DNA from: Cystobacter fuscus DSM 2262
GTDB lineage: Bacteria > Myxococcota > Myxococcia > Myxococcales > Myxococcaceae
Length of the DNA: 64,000 bases
Assembly: GCF_000335475.2 (NCBI RefSeq)
Contig: NZ_ANAH02000001.1
Location: 930,001-994,000, forward strand
Direction of reading: 5' to 3'
Both the position numbers and the translations under genes were made by a program. Below are positions 37,537 through 45,771 of the stretch, piece after piece (positions within the stretch are counted from its first letter, which is position 1; the number at the start of each line of letters is the position of its first letter). The notes below the pieces were generated by a model. That model did no database searches, had not been told where the DNA came from, and was given only the letters and a program-made list of their open reading frames with translations.

Positions 37537-38508
37537 ATGACAACGGCGGAGCACATGACAACGACGACCCGGCTGAAGGCAGTCCTGGTTCCCGACGCGG
37601 GAAAGCTCGCCCTGTCGGAGGACTATTTCCGCTCGGAGCACCATCTGCGCGCGGAAGGTGTGACCCACACGCTCGTCATCGACGGAGCCGGAGCAGGCTC
37701 CCTGCGGATTCCGCTCATCGTGCGGCCCATCGAGCGGACGCCCTACCGGGATGCCGTCTCGCCGTATGGCTACCCGAGCGGGGTGATGGACGGGCTGAGC
37801 GAGGTGCCGAAGGAGGCGGTGGACTGGCATGGCACCGAGCTCGTCAGCATCTTCGTACGTGACCGACTGACGGGTCCCCAGTGCTTCGCGGGCGGAACGG
37901 GACGCAACCAGGTGTTCTTCATCGACCCCCGCCTGCCCGTCGAGTTCCGGGAGATGCACCGCCGGCACATCCAACGCAACCTCCGACAGGGCTTCGTGAG
38001 CACCTACGGCCCCGCGCGCGAGGCCTCGCTCGAGGACCGGGAGGGATTCAAGGCCGTCTACCGGCAGACCATGGTCCGGGATGAGGCGAGCGCCCGGTAC
38101 TTCTTCCCGGACACCTACTTCGAGCAGTTGTTCTCCTCGCCCGCCGCCTGGCTCGCGACGACCCGCGCACCGAGCGGCGACATGGCGTCCGCGGCCATCG
38201 GCGTCTCGAGCGACGGCGTGCTGCATTACTACCTCGGTGGAACAGCCGACGCCTACCTGCCACGCTCGCCCGCGAAGAACATCTTCACGATGTTGCTCGA
38301 GCTCGGCAGGCAGCTGGGGATGCCACTCAACCTGGGGGGAGGAATGCAACCGGGTGACAGCCTGGAAGCGTTCAAGCGAGGCTTCGCGAACGCGAGCTTC
38401 CAGCTCTACACCCACGAACTCATCTGCGATCCCGCGGTGTATGCCCAACTGTGCGAGGGTGGCCTCGCCTCGGATTACTTCCCCGCCTACCGGGCATCCC
38501 GACGCTGA
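37537..38508 (+). CDS. FemAB/GNAT-like N-acyltransferase 1
   Basis: 323-residue cytoplasmic protein with the double-GNAT layout of FemAB-like enzymes, which transfer an amino acid or acyl group to an amino group. Supporting segments: AVSPYGYPSGV near residue 78, RRHIQRNLRQGF near 146, and the C-terminal LNLGGGMQPGDSLEAFKRGFA, a glycine loop shared with the second FemAB-like protein of the window (41516-42697). GGGGAGG stands just before ATG 37537; another ATG follows at 37555. Convergent with the PglF-like gene, with a hairpin between. Substrate may be an amino sugar of the polymer. Confidence 0.8.
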   Translation: MTTAEHMTTTTRLKAVLVPDAGKLALSEDYFRSEHHLRAEGVTHTLVIDGAGAGSLRIPLIVRPIERTPYRDAVSPYGYPSGVMDGLSEVPKEAVDWHGTELVSIFVRDRLTGPQCFAGGTGRNQVFFIDPRLPVEFREMHRRHIQRNLRQGFVSTYGPAREASLEDREGFKAVYRQTMVRDEASARYFFPDTYFEQLFSSPAAWLATTRAPSGDMASAAIGVSSDGVLHYYLGGTADAYLPRSPAKNIFTMLLELGRQLGMPLNLGGGMQPGDSLEAFKRGFANASFQLYTHELICDPAVYAQLCEGGLASDYFPAYRASRR

Positions 38509-38515
38509 AACGGGA

Positions 38516-38540
38516 GCCGGGCCCCGAAACCGGGCCCGGC
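38516..38540. terminator. hairpin between convergent genes
   Basis: Perfect 9-bp GC stem (GCCGGGCCC with its complement) and a 7-nt loop, 8 bp after the FemAB-like stop and 10 bp before the PglF-like stop. It can serve both directions, though no T-run follows on either strand. Confidence 0.6.
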
Positions 38541-38549
38541 ACCAAACAC

Positions 38550-40484
38550 TCACCGCTGCTCGGACGGCTCACCCACCCCGAGCCTCGCCGGCTTGTACGT
38601 CGGGATGAGGTGGCGCAGGGCGAGCAGCACTCCGGTCGAGTCACCCGACTGCGCTACCCGCCGCAGCCGCTCGAGCTGGAGCTGGAAGTCCGCGGGGGGC
38701 AAGGGGCTCCGGGCCACCTTGATGCGGTTGCGGACCTGCTGGGTGAGTTCCTCCTCCTCGCTCAAGAGCGTCTCCTCGAGCTTCTCGCCCGGACGCAGTC
38801 CGGTGTAGACGATGGGGATGTCCTTGCCCGGCACCAGGCCCGACATGGTGATCATGTTCGCGGCGAGTTCGGCGATGCGCACGGGGGTCCCCATGTCGAG
38901 GATGCACAGCTCTCCATAGCCCGCCAGCCCCGCCTGCACCACGAGCCCGACGGCCTCGGGGATGACCATGAAGTAGCGGGTGCAGTCCGGGTGCGTCACC
39001 GTGACCGGCCCGCCCCGCTGGATCTGCTGCTTGAAGAGGGGCACCACGCTGCCCGCCGAGCCGAGCACATTGCCGAAGCGCACGGCGGTGAAGGAGGTAT
39101 GTGAACGGGCCGCGACGTCCCGGATGACCATCTCGGCGAGCCGCTTGGAGGCCCCCATGACCGAGGTGGGATGGACCGCCTTGTCGGTGGAGATGAGCAC
39201 GAAGCGCTCCACGCCACAGACATCGGCCATCCGCGCGACGTTCAGGGTGCCGAAGACGTTGTTCTTGATGGCTTCCTCGGGCGAGTCCTCCATCAAGGGC
39301 ACGTGCTTGTGCGCGGCCGCGTGGAACACGTACTCCGGGGCGTGCTCCCTTCCAATACGCATCAGCCGTTCCTGGTCTCGGATGTCCGCCACGATGGCGC
39401 TCACCGACAGTAGCGGGTAGCGCTCCTGGAGCTGGCGCACGAGGAAGTAGAGCTCGTTCTCGTTGATGTCGAGCAACACGAGCGAAGCGGGCCCATGCGA
39501 GGCGATCTGACGGGCGATCTCGCTGCCAATGGAGCCCGCGCTCCCGGTGACGAGGATGCGGCGGCCCGCGACGCGCCTGCGCACCTCCTCCTGGTCGAAG
39601 GAGACCACGTCCCGGGGCAGCAGGTGCTCCGGGCTCAGCTCGTGCAACATCGCGGCGGTGATCTTCTGATCGAGATAGGCGAAGGAGGCGGGAATGATCT
39701 TGAAACCAACGCTCTGGTTCTTGCACAGGCCGAGGATGTGGCGGATGCGCTCGGGAGGCAGGCGGGGGATGGCGATGAGCACCTGGGTCACGCGGTGCCT
39801 GGCCACCAGCTCCGGCAGGGCGTCGATGGGGCCGAGCACCTGTTTGCCATTGAGGAAGGTGCCGTGCTTGGCCGGGTCGTCGTCCACGAGCCCGATGACA
39901 TGCCAGGAGCTGTTCGGGGTGCGCAGCAGGTCATGCAGCAGCAGGTCCCCGGCGCTACCCGCCCCGACGACGATCGTCCGCTGCGTGCCCTGGGCCCGGG
40001 AGCGCTTCTGCTCGAGGTACCACAGCCGGGCCGTCCGCGGGACGAAGCGGTAGAACCCCAGCAGCGCCGTGGAGAGGATGAACTCGATGGCGACCACCGA
40101 ACGCGGTGGGGCCTCGAAGAAGGAGAACAACCGGAGCGCCTCGAACACGAGGGTGGCGGACGCGATGGCCAGGACGAGCCGGACCGCCTCGTTGAGACCG
40201 GCGCTGCGAAACGACCAGCGCTGCAACCCGAACCGCGCCAGCATGACCAGACGCACCAGGAGCAGCAGCGGCAAACCCTGCTCGAACGCAGTACACCACT
40301 GCTTGGGCAACACCCCCTCGAAGCGCAACAGCATCGCGCACAAGAGCGCACTGCCCGTGAGGACCGCATCCGCCAGCAACATGAGCAACGAACGCAGGAG
40401 AGGGAAATACCGCTGGCCACCTTCCGCTTGCGCCATCGGGCGCCCGGCAAATAAAAGAACTCCCCCACTCATTCCACGAGCCAT
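38550..40484 (-). CDS. UDP-GlcNAc 4,6-dehydratase, PglF/WbpM/CapD type
   Basis: 644-residue membrane enzyme that makes UDP-4-keto-6-deoxy-GlcNAc. Four N-terminal helices (about 25-140), a first Rossmann domain (VVGAGSAGDLLLHDLL, about 172) and the catalytic SDR domain (ILVTGSAGSIGSEIARQ, about 315). The active-site stretch STDKAVHPTSVMGASKR has methionine where ordinary SDRs have tyrosine, exactly as in PglF and WbpM. NVFGTLNVARMA and RYFMVIPEAVGLVVQA also fit. GGAGA lies 5 nt before ATG 40484. With the PglE- and PglD-like genes it supplies the first step of UDP-bacillosamine synthesis. Confidence 0.93.
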   Translation of the reverse strand: MARGMSGGVLLFAGRPMAQAEGGQRYFPLLRSLLMLLADAVLTGSALLCAMLLRFEGVLPKQWCTAFEQGLPLLLLVRLVMLARFGLQRWSFRSAGLNEAVRLVLAIASATLVFEALRLFSFFEAPPRSVVAIEFILSTALLGFYRFVPRTARLWYLEQKRSRAQGTQRTIVVGAGSAGDLLLHDLLRTPNSSWHVIGLVDDDPAKHGTFLNGKQVLGPIDALPELVARHRVTQVLIAIPRLPPERIRHILGLCKNQSVGFKIIPASFAYLDQKITAAMLHELSPEHLLPRDVVSFDQEEVRRRVAGRRILVTGSAGSIGSEIARQIASHGPASLVLLDINENELYFLVRQLQERYPLLSVSAIVADIRDQERLMRIGREHAPEYVFHAAAHKHVPLMEDSPEEAIKNNVFGTLNVARMADVCGVERFVLISTDKAVHPTSVMGASKRLAEMVIRDVAARSHTSFTAVRFGNVLGSAGSVVPLFKQQIQRGGPVTVTHPDCTRYFMVIPEAVGLVVQAGLAGYGELCILDMGTPVRIAELAANMITMSGLVPGKDIPIVYTGLRPGEKLEETLLSEEEELTQQVRNRIKVARSPLPPADFQLQLERLRRVAQSGDSTGVLLALRHLIPTYKPARLGVGEPSEQR

Positions 40485-40833
40485 CAGCTCTCCTCACTCT
40501 GAACTCATGCGGGCAGCGCGCGCGGCGTCGTCGTCCCGCTTAGGTTGACAGTGGAAGATGAACAGAAATGAGATTGATTGATAGCTGCCCTCGAGCGCAT
40601 GGCACTGTCACCAGAGACACATGAAAGGCAATGAGCCCGCGCCTCGTCCTGTCGGGCAAGTCGCGGGGCGCGCCGCGCCGCGCCACATCTGCATGGCCAC
40701 GGGCGCGAGCCGCGCACGTGCAGCCCCCACGAAGACTGTTCACGCAGCATCCCGGGAGGTGTGAGGCATGCGTTTCAATGACGAGGTGGGTGGTGCCAAT
40801 TGCCCATCCAAGCCATATCTTCCGCTCCGGTGA
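40485..40833. promoter_or_regulatory. 349-bp divergent promoter region
   Basis: Gap between the PglF-like (minus) and PglD-like (plus) genes. TTGACA at 40545-40550 is a good -35 hexamer for the plus strand, but the -10 region 17-18 nt further on (around ATGAGAT) is weak. The middle is very GC-rich (40660-40730). No inverted repeat of note and no open frame that looks coding. Confidence 0.35.
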
Positions 40834-41490
40834 ATGCCTGTGCCACAAACGAAAACAAAACCCAAGCTGGTTATCTATGGGTGTGGGGGCCACGGAAAGG
40901 TGGTCGCCGACATCGCGTTGGCCCGCGGCATGACCGTCGCGGGTTTCCTCGACGACAGAGCGCTCGAAGGGCAACGGGTCTTCGACCTTCCCATCCTCGG
41001 TGGGCCCGCCTGGCTCGAGGTGTGCCGGTCCGAAGTGAGTGTCGCGCTGGGGATTGGAGAGAACCGCGCGCGGTGCCGCATCTACAAGCTGTGCGAAAGG
41101 CTGGGAGTGACGCTGGTCACCTTGATCCACCCCACCGCCACCGTGGCGGCGTCCGCCCAGCTCGGAGCGGGCGTCGTGGTCATGGCCCAGGCGGTCATCA
41201 ACCCGGACGCACGCGTCGCGAATGGGGCGATCATCAACAGCGGCGCCATCGTCGAGCACGACTGCGAGATCGGCGCGTTCGCCCACCTCTCCCCCAACGC
41301 GACACTGGGGGGAAACGTGAGGGTCGGCGCCCTCACGCACCTCGGCCTCGCGGCCTCGGTCCTGCCTGGCAAGGCCGTCGGAGAGGAAACGGTGGTCGGC
41401 GCCGGCGCGGTGGTCACGTCCGACGTCCCCTCCCGAGTGGTGGTGGCCGGCGTTCCCGCGCGCATTCAACGCCAGCGCGAGGAGCCCTGA
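40834..41490 (+). CDS. PglD/NeuD-like sugar N- or O-acetyltransferase
   Basis: 218-residue cytoplasmic enzyme that acetylates UDP-4-amino sugars (PglD) or sialic acids (NeuD). An N-terminal Rossmann-like substrate domain (KLVIYGCGGHGKVVADIAL) is followed by a left-handed beta helix of hexapeptide repeats. The catalytic histidine is H142 in NSGAIVEHDCEIGAFAHLSPNATL, the context seen in PglD. VVAGVPAR ends the helix. In this locus with PglF-, PglE- and PglC-like proteins, acetylation of UDP-4-amino-4,6-dideoxy-GlcNAc is the likely reaction. Confidence 0.9.
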   Translation: MPVPQTKTKPKLVIYGCGGHGKVVADIALARGMTVAGFLDDRALEGQRVFDLPILGGPAWLEVCRSEVSVALGIGENRARCRIYKLCERLGVTLVTLIHPTATVAASAQLGAGVVVMAQAVINPDARVANGAIINSGAIVEHDCEIGAFAHLSPNATLGGNVRVGALTHLGLAASVLPGKAVGEETVVGAGAVVTSDVPSRVVVAGVPARIQRQREEP

Positions 41491-41515
41491 GCCCCGCCGC
41501 CACCCCGTTCATTCG

Positions 41516-42697
41516 TCAGGGAGAAGAGAGTTCCGACGGATCCGCGCGGTAGAGCCCGTGCGAGCGCGGTGTATGCCCGGAGCAGGGCTCCTCCGCTGGA
41601 GCGGGAACCTCCGCGCGTACCGTGGGTGGGGTCCGGTAGGCCGGGAAATAGAGCTCGGCGAGTGGCTGGGCATGGTGATGCTTCCAGTTCTCGACCAACC
41701 GCTCGTACACCTCGTGATGGTGCACCTTCTTCCCATGGTTGAGCGGCAGCGTTCCCTCCGGGTTGAAGCGGTGCTTGAACTGGAAGAGGGAATCCCTCCC
41801 CCGGTGGCCCCCGCCGAGGTGGAAGACACACAGCCCGTTGCGCCGTGCCCACAGTGCGATGTGATGGAATTGGAAGGTATTCGTCCCGAGGTTCAACGAC
41901 GCCGTCTCCGAGGCGCCCAGATGATAGGTGAGCACGTCCCCCTCGCGCAGGCACAGGGCGGCGGAGATCATCCGTCCGTCGAGGAAGACCGCTCCGAGCA
42001 GGGCGCTCCGGCCCAGGCTCGAGAAGAGCCGCTCCAGGTACTCCGTCGAGAAGTAGTAGTACGGAAGCGCTCCCACCTTGTCCATCGTGGCCCGGTAGAG
42101 GCGATAGAACACCTCCAACTGCTGGAGCGCCTCGTGCCCTTCGAGCACACGAAACTCCAGCCCGCTCTTCAGCGCCTTGCGGATGTTGCGCTGGTGGCTG
42201 GGATGATAGCGCTCGAAGAGCTCCTCCTCCGTCCGGATCAGGTCGATGAAAACGCTCTCCCGGTCGTAGACGATGTCCATCGTCCCCTCGAGCAACCGGT
42301 GGATGCCCGACAGGGGATGGAAGCGCACGAACTCGCTGACGATGTTCGCGCCGCGGCACCAGGCCTCGAACTCCGCCCGGAACTCCCAGAGGAGTTGCTC
42401 GTGGGGCTCCGCGCAGAGAGGGCTCCCATAACCGTAGGTGGGGCTGATGATGTCGTACCACTCCCCCTCGAGCCCCACGTCGCGGGCGAAGGGCAGTGCA
42501 TGGAGCGGCCTGCGGATGAAGGCATAACACACCGTGCGGCCCTCCTCGTCCTCGTAGACGAAGAGGAGGGGTTCACCATCTCCCATGCAATGGCACAGCT
42601 CCGCATAGGCGTGGCGGTAGTAGATGTCCTTGCATGAAGCTCGCGCGTACGCGCGCTCCCACCGCTCCGGTTCGGAGAACGAGATGATCTGGTGCAT
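41516..42697 (-). CDS. FemAB/GNAT-like N-acyltransferase 2
   Basis: 393-residue relative of the FemAB-like protein at 37537-38508. Double-GNAT layout: IISPTYGYGSPL near residue 84, YHPSHQRNIRKALKSGLEF near 165, YRLYRATMDKVGALPYYYFS near 195, and VFHLGGGHRGRDSLFQFKHRFNP near 295, then LYFPAYR as in the other copy (DYFPAYR). Such enzymes use aminoacyl-tRNA or acyl-CoA to modify amino groups. The C-terminal 40 residues are a Pro/Ser-rich tail. Convergent with the PglD-like gene (25-bp gap). Confidence 0.8.
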   Translation of the reverse strand: MHQIISFSEPERWERAYARASCKDIYYRHAYAELCHCMGDGEPLLFVYEDEEGRTVCYAFIRRPLHALPFARDVGLEGEWYDIISPTYGYGSPLCAEPHEQLLWEFRAEFEAWCRGANIVSEFVRFHPLSGIHRLLEGTMDIVYDRESVFIDLIRTEEELFERYHPSHQRNIRKALKSGLEFRVLEGHEALQQLEVFYRLYRATMDKVGALPYYYFSTEYLERLFSSLGRSALLGAVFLDGRMISAALCLREGDVLTYHLGASETASLNLGTNTFQFHHIALWARRNGLCVFHLGGGHRGRDSLFQFKHRFNPEGTLPLNHGKKVHHHEVYERLVENWKHHHAQPLAELYFPAYRTPPTVRAEVPAPAEEPCSGHTPRSHGLYRADPSELSSP

Positions 42698-42785
42698 GGT
42701 TCACTGGACTGTGCAGCGTGCATGGAAACGCGGCAAGCAGGCTGTCAGGCGGAGGGGATGAACCACCACTGAACAGCCGGACGCA

Positions 42786-43946
42786 TCAGCGAGCGGAGCA
42801 GACGACCCCGACGCAGGCGCCCGCGCCATTGCCTCGCGCGACGTTGCCGCCGCCGTCGCTCACGCCCGGCACATGAAAACCCCAACCCGTGTTGTCGATC
42901 GCGACGTTGCGGGACACCGTGAGGGTGCTGGGAACCAACACCCGGAGACCATCCCCCTGGTTGCGCAGGAAGAGATTGCCACTCACCTCGCCGGTGAGCG
43001 CGGGTGGCACATACTCCGGCAGATCGGCCAGCGACAGGCCGCTCCCGTTTCCCCACCAGGTACTGCCCTGGACGTCGACCGTCCTGGCCCGGACCAGGAG
43101 CTCCCCTCCATTCTCGATGACCCATGAGTCACGCAGCACGAAGTTGAACGGCTCCCAGACCGGCGCGTCGGTGGCGGCGAGTGAGCCGTTGCGCGCGAGC
43201 ACCGTCTGGACGAACGAAGCCTCCCGGCAGGCACCGTAACCAAACTGGCCGAGCCGCAGGTCGCCCACGACCGTGTTCTGTACGATCGAACTCGACGAGA
43301 AGGAGACATCGCCATCCGGGCACCAGATCACGGTCTCGTTCTGGAGGAAGGTCGAGCCCACCACGTCGACGGAATGGCTGTTCGCGGACAACGCGAGCCG
43401 GTTGCCGAGGAAGAACGAGGACCGCACCTCGAACACGCCCCTGCTCGCGTCCTGCTCACTGCCCAGTCCCGAGCCATTCCTGATCAGCCGGCAGTCCGTG
43501 ACCGTCAACGTCGTGTCGCCTCCCCGGTTGTAGACGGCGACCGTGTTGTCGATGAACGTGAGCCCGGACAGCCCCACCCGCTCCGGGGAAGGCAGCGACT
43601 CGCCGCCGACGACATAGCCATGGTCGAACCCCCGGATCGTGCCGTTCCTCACCGTGCTGTTGGCCGAGACCCTGAGGCCCTCGGACACGCCCGTCTCCGG
43701 GCCCACGCGGCGCACGGTGTGGCCGCCGAGATCGAGGATGACGCCCGCCCCGGCGATTCGAAGCGCGGGGACCTCCGTGCCCGGGCACGAGAGATCGCGA
43801 GTGAGCCGGGTGCTCGCGGTGAGGGTGTCACCGCATTGGACACCGGCCTGCTTCGCCTCCGCTTCCCCGCTCCGCACGGTGGCTGCGCCCGAGAGAAGCA
43901 TCATCAGACCCATCGCCACGGTGACAACACCTTGTGCCTGACCCAT
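42786..43946 (-). CDS. secreted parallel beta-helix protein
   Basis: 386 residues with an N-terminal signal peptide (VVTVAMGLMMLLSGAATV). The rest has the pattern of a right-handed parallel beta helix as in polysaccharide lyases: LRIAGAGVILDLGGHTVRR, NSTVRNGTIRGFDHGYVVGG, TLTVTDCRLIRNGSGLGS, LTVSRNVAIDNTGWGF. Several cysteines could form disulfides. Fold suggests binding or cleavage of the polymer, but no catalytic residues can be assigned. ATG 43946 follows a G-run; the upstream ATG 43982 has no ribosome site. Same strand as FemAB-like gene 2, 88 bp upstream of it. Confidence 0.75.
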   Translation of the reverse strand: MGQAQGVVTVAMGLMMLLSGAATVRSGEAEAKQAGVQCGDTLTASTRLTRDLSCPGTEVPALRIAGAGVILDLGGHTVRRVGPETGVSEGLRVSANSTVRNGTIRGFDHGYVVGGESLPSPERVGLSGLTFIDNTVAVYNRGGDTTLTVTDCRLIRNGSGLGSEQDASRGVFEVRSSFFLGNRLALSANSHSVDVVGSTFLQNETVIWCPDGDVSFSSSSIVQNTVVGDLRLGQFGYGACREASFVQTVLARNGSLAATDAPVWEPFNFVLRDSWVIENGGELLVRARTVDVQGSTWWGNGSGLSLADLPEYVPPALTGEVSGNLFLRNQGDGLRVLVPSTLTVSRNVAIDNTGWGFHVPGVSDGGGNVARGNGAGACVGVVCSAR

Positions 43947-44182
43947 GATGCCCCCCGGTCCATGGACCCTTGCCCAGCCCATGGACGCTAAACACCCACC
44001 CGTCGGCGGACAAACCGTACCGGAAGGCGGACAGGAGTGACGTCCCGGACAAAGATGGGGCGGATGTCCATCACATCACGAGCACTGCGACTCCAGGGTG
44101 GATCCACCGCGAGCGCGCCGCTCCGTCGTGGGCGCATGCGGCTGCCCGTGTCCGTCGTTCCGGTCTGAGCGACAGGAGCGCC

Positions 44183-45463
44183 TCACTCCTCCACGGTGGA
44201 GAAGATCCGGGCGCGGATGTCGTTGGGCGTGTCGGAGGCCATGTCCCACAGGTTGATCATGATGATGCCCGCGAGCTTGTGTTCGGGATCGACCCAGGCG
44301 TGGCTCTTGAAGATGCCAGGCCAGAAGTAGTTGCCCACCGGGCCCTGCGCCTTCACCAGAGCGGGGTCCTCCTGCACCCCAAAGCCCAGACCGAAGCCGG
44401 TGCCGTAGAAATCCGCTCGCAGGGCGCCAATCTGGTTCCGGGTCATCTGCTCGACCGTCTCCCGCTTCAGCAGGCGCGCGCCCGCGAGTTCGCCACCGTT
44501 GGCCATCATCTGGAGGAAGCGCGCATAGTCTCTCGCCGTGGACACCAGCCCCGCGCCGCCCGAGCGGTAGGATTTGGCGCCGGTGGTCTGGAAGTCCGGC
44601 GCGTAGGAGAAGAAGCCCTCGACCACGTTGGTGCCCGTCTCGGGCACGCGCTCGAGCGCACCCGAGGAGGCGCGCCGGTACAGGGCGACCAGGCGGGAGG
44701 CCTTGTCCTCTGGAGGGAAGAAGGACGTGTCCTTCATCCCCAGGGGCGTGAAGATGCGCTCCTGGAAGAACCGGTCCAGCGGCACTCCGGAGACCTGCTC
44801 GACGAGGTAGCCGAGGAGATCCGTGTTGAGGCCGTAGGTGAAAGCCGCGCCCGGCTGATGCTCGAGCGGCAGCGAGGCCAGGGCGCGCGACTGGTCCGCG
44901 AGCGTCCATGAGGTGTGCTCGAAGCCGTCGACGATGCCAGTCTTCTGGTAGAGCGGACCGAGCGGCTCGCCCATGAAGCGATAGGAGATGCCGGAGGTGT
45001 GCGTCAGCAGGTGCCGCACGGTGATGGGCGTCTGGGCCGGCACGGTACTGGAGGCTCCGCCAGAAGCCGACGGAGGAGAGGCCAGCACCTGGACGCTCCC
45101 CCACTCGGGCAGATACTTCGAGATGGGCTCCTCCAGGCCGAGCTTGCCCTCCTCCACCAACATCATCACCGCGACGCTGGTGATGGGCTTCGTCATGGAT
45201 GCGATGCGGAACAGGGCATCCTCCCGCAGCGCCTTGCCCTGCTCACGGTCCATCTGGCCGATGGCCGTCACATAGGAGTCCGAACCATCGGTGCGCTGGA
45301 GGAGCACGACCGCTCCCGGAATCTTCTGGGTGTCCACCTGCTCCCGAAGGAGCGCCTCCACCGGCCGCATCCGCCGCGCGAGCGGAGAGGCGCACGCGGA
45401 CAACAGCAAGGCACTGCACACGAGGAGGAACTTCGACCACGACCTTCCTGACAACCGGACCAT
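44183..45463 (-). CDS. lipoprotein serine hydrolase of the beta-lactamase/class C penicillin-binding family
   Basis: 426 residues. Lipobox LLLSAC (Cys near residue 24). The active-site tetrad S89-M-T-K92 is present in RIASMTKPITSVAV, followed by the second motif Y-x-N in FTYGLNTDLLGYLVEQ. The C-terminal part has HKLAGIIMINLWDM at the place of the third motif, here HKL. The family includes esterases, D-aminopeptidases and beta-lactamases; the exact substrate is not evident. GGAG lies 8 nt before ATG 45463, and longer starts are unsupported. Confidence 0.9.
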   Translation of the reverse strand: MVRLSGRSWSKFLLVCSALLLSACASPLARRMRPVEALLREQVDTQKIPGAVVLLQRTDGSDSYVTAIGQMDREQGKALREDALFRIASMTKPITSVAVMMLVEEGKLGLEEPISKYLPEWGSVQVLASPPSASGGASSTVPAQTPITVRHLLTHTSGISYRFMGEPLGPLYQKTGIVDGFEHTSWTLADQSRALASLPLEHQPGAAFTYGLNTDLLGYLVEQVSGVPLDRFFQERIFTPLGMKDTSFFPPEDKASRLVALYRRASSGALERVPETGTNVVEGFFSYAPDFQTTGAKSYRSGGAGLVSTARDYARFLQMMANGGELAGARLLKRETVEQMTRNQIGALRADFYGTGFGLGFGVQEDPALVKAQGPVGNYFWPGIFKSHAWVDPEHKLAGIIMINLWDMASDTPNDIRARIFSTVEE

Positions 45464-45771
45464 GACGGACGCTCCTGACGGGATGAAAGGCGAGGGCATT
45501 CCATTCGTCTTCGGTCGTCTCCGCCACCGGAAAGCCCCAAGTGTTGGCCGAGCGGCGCGCTCCGGCACCAGCGAGCAATGGCTGTCCGGTGCACGGTGGC
45601 GCATATCCTACGAGCCCCAGGGAATAGCTCCCGGCCTCGCCAGGCGACCGAGACCAGGCCCACCTTCGCACTCCATCCCGAGCAAGCACCACCTCTTGCG
45701 TCATCCCCTCTCTCCGGGCAGTCGCGACCCGTTGCAATGCCAGCCGCTTTCCGGGGAGCGGCGGGGGAGTC
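45464..45771. promoter_or_regulatory. 308-bp divergent intergenic region
   Basis: Gap between the serine hydrolase (minus) and the subtilase (plus). It must hold two promoters, but no clear -35/-10 pair, inverted repeat or coding frame was identified. Confidence 0.25.
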
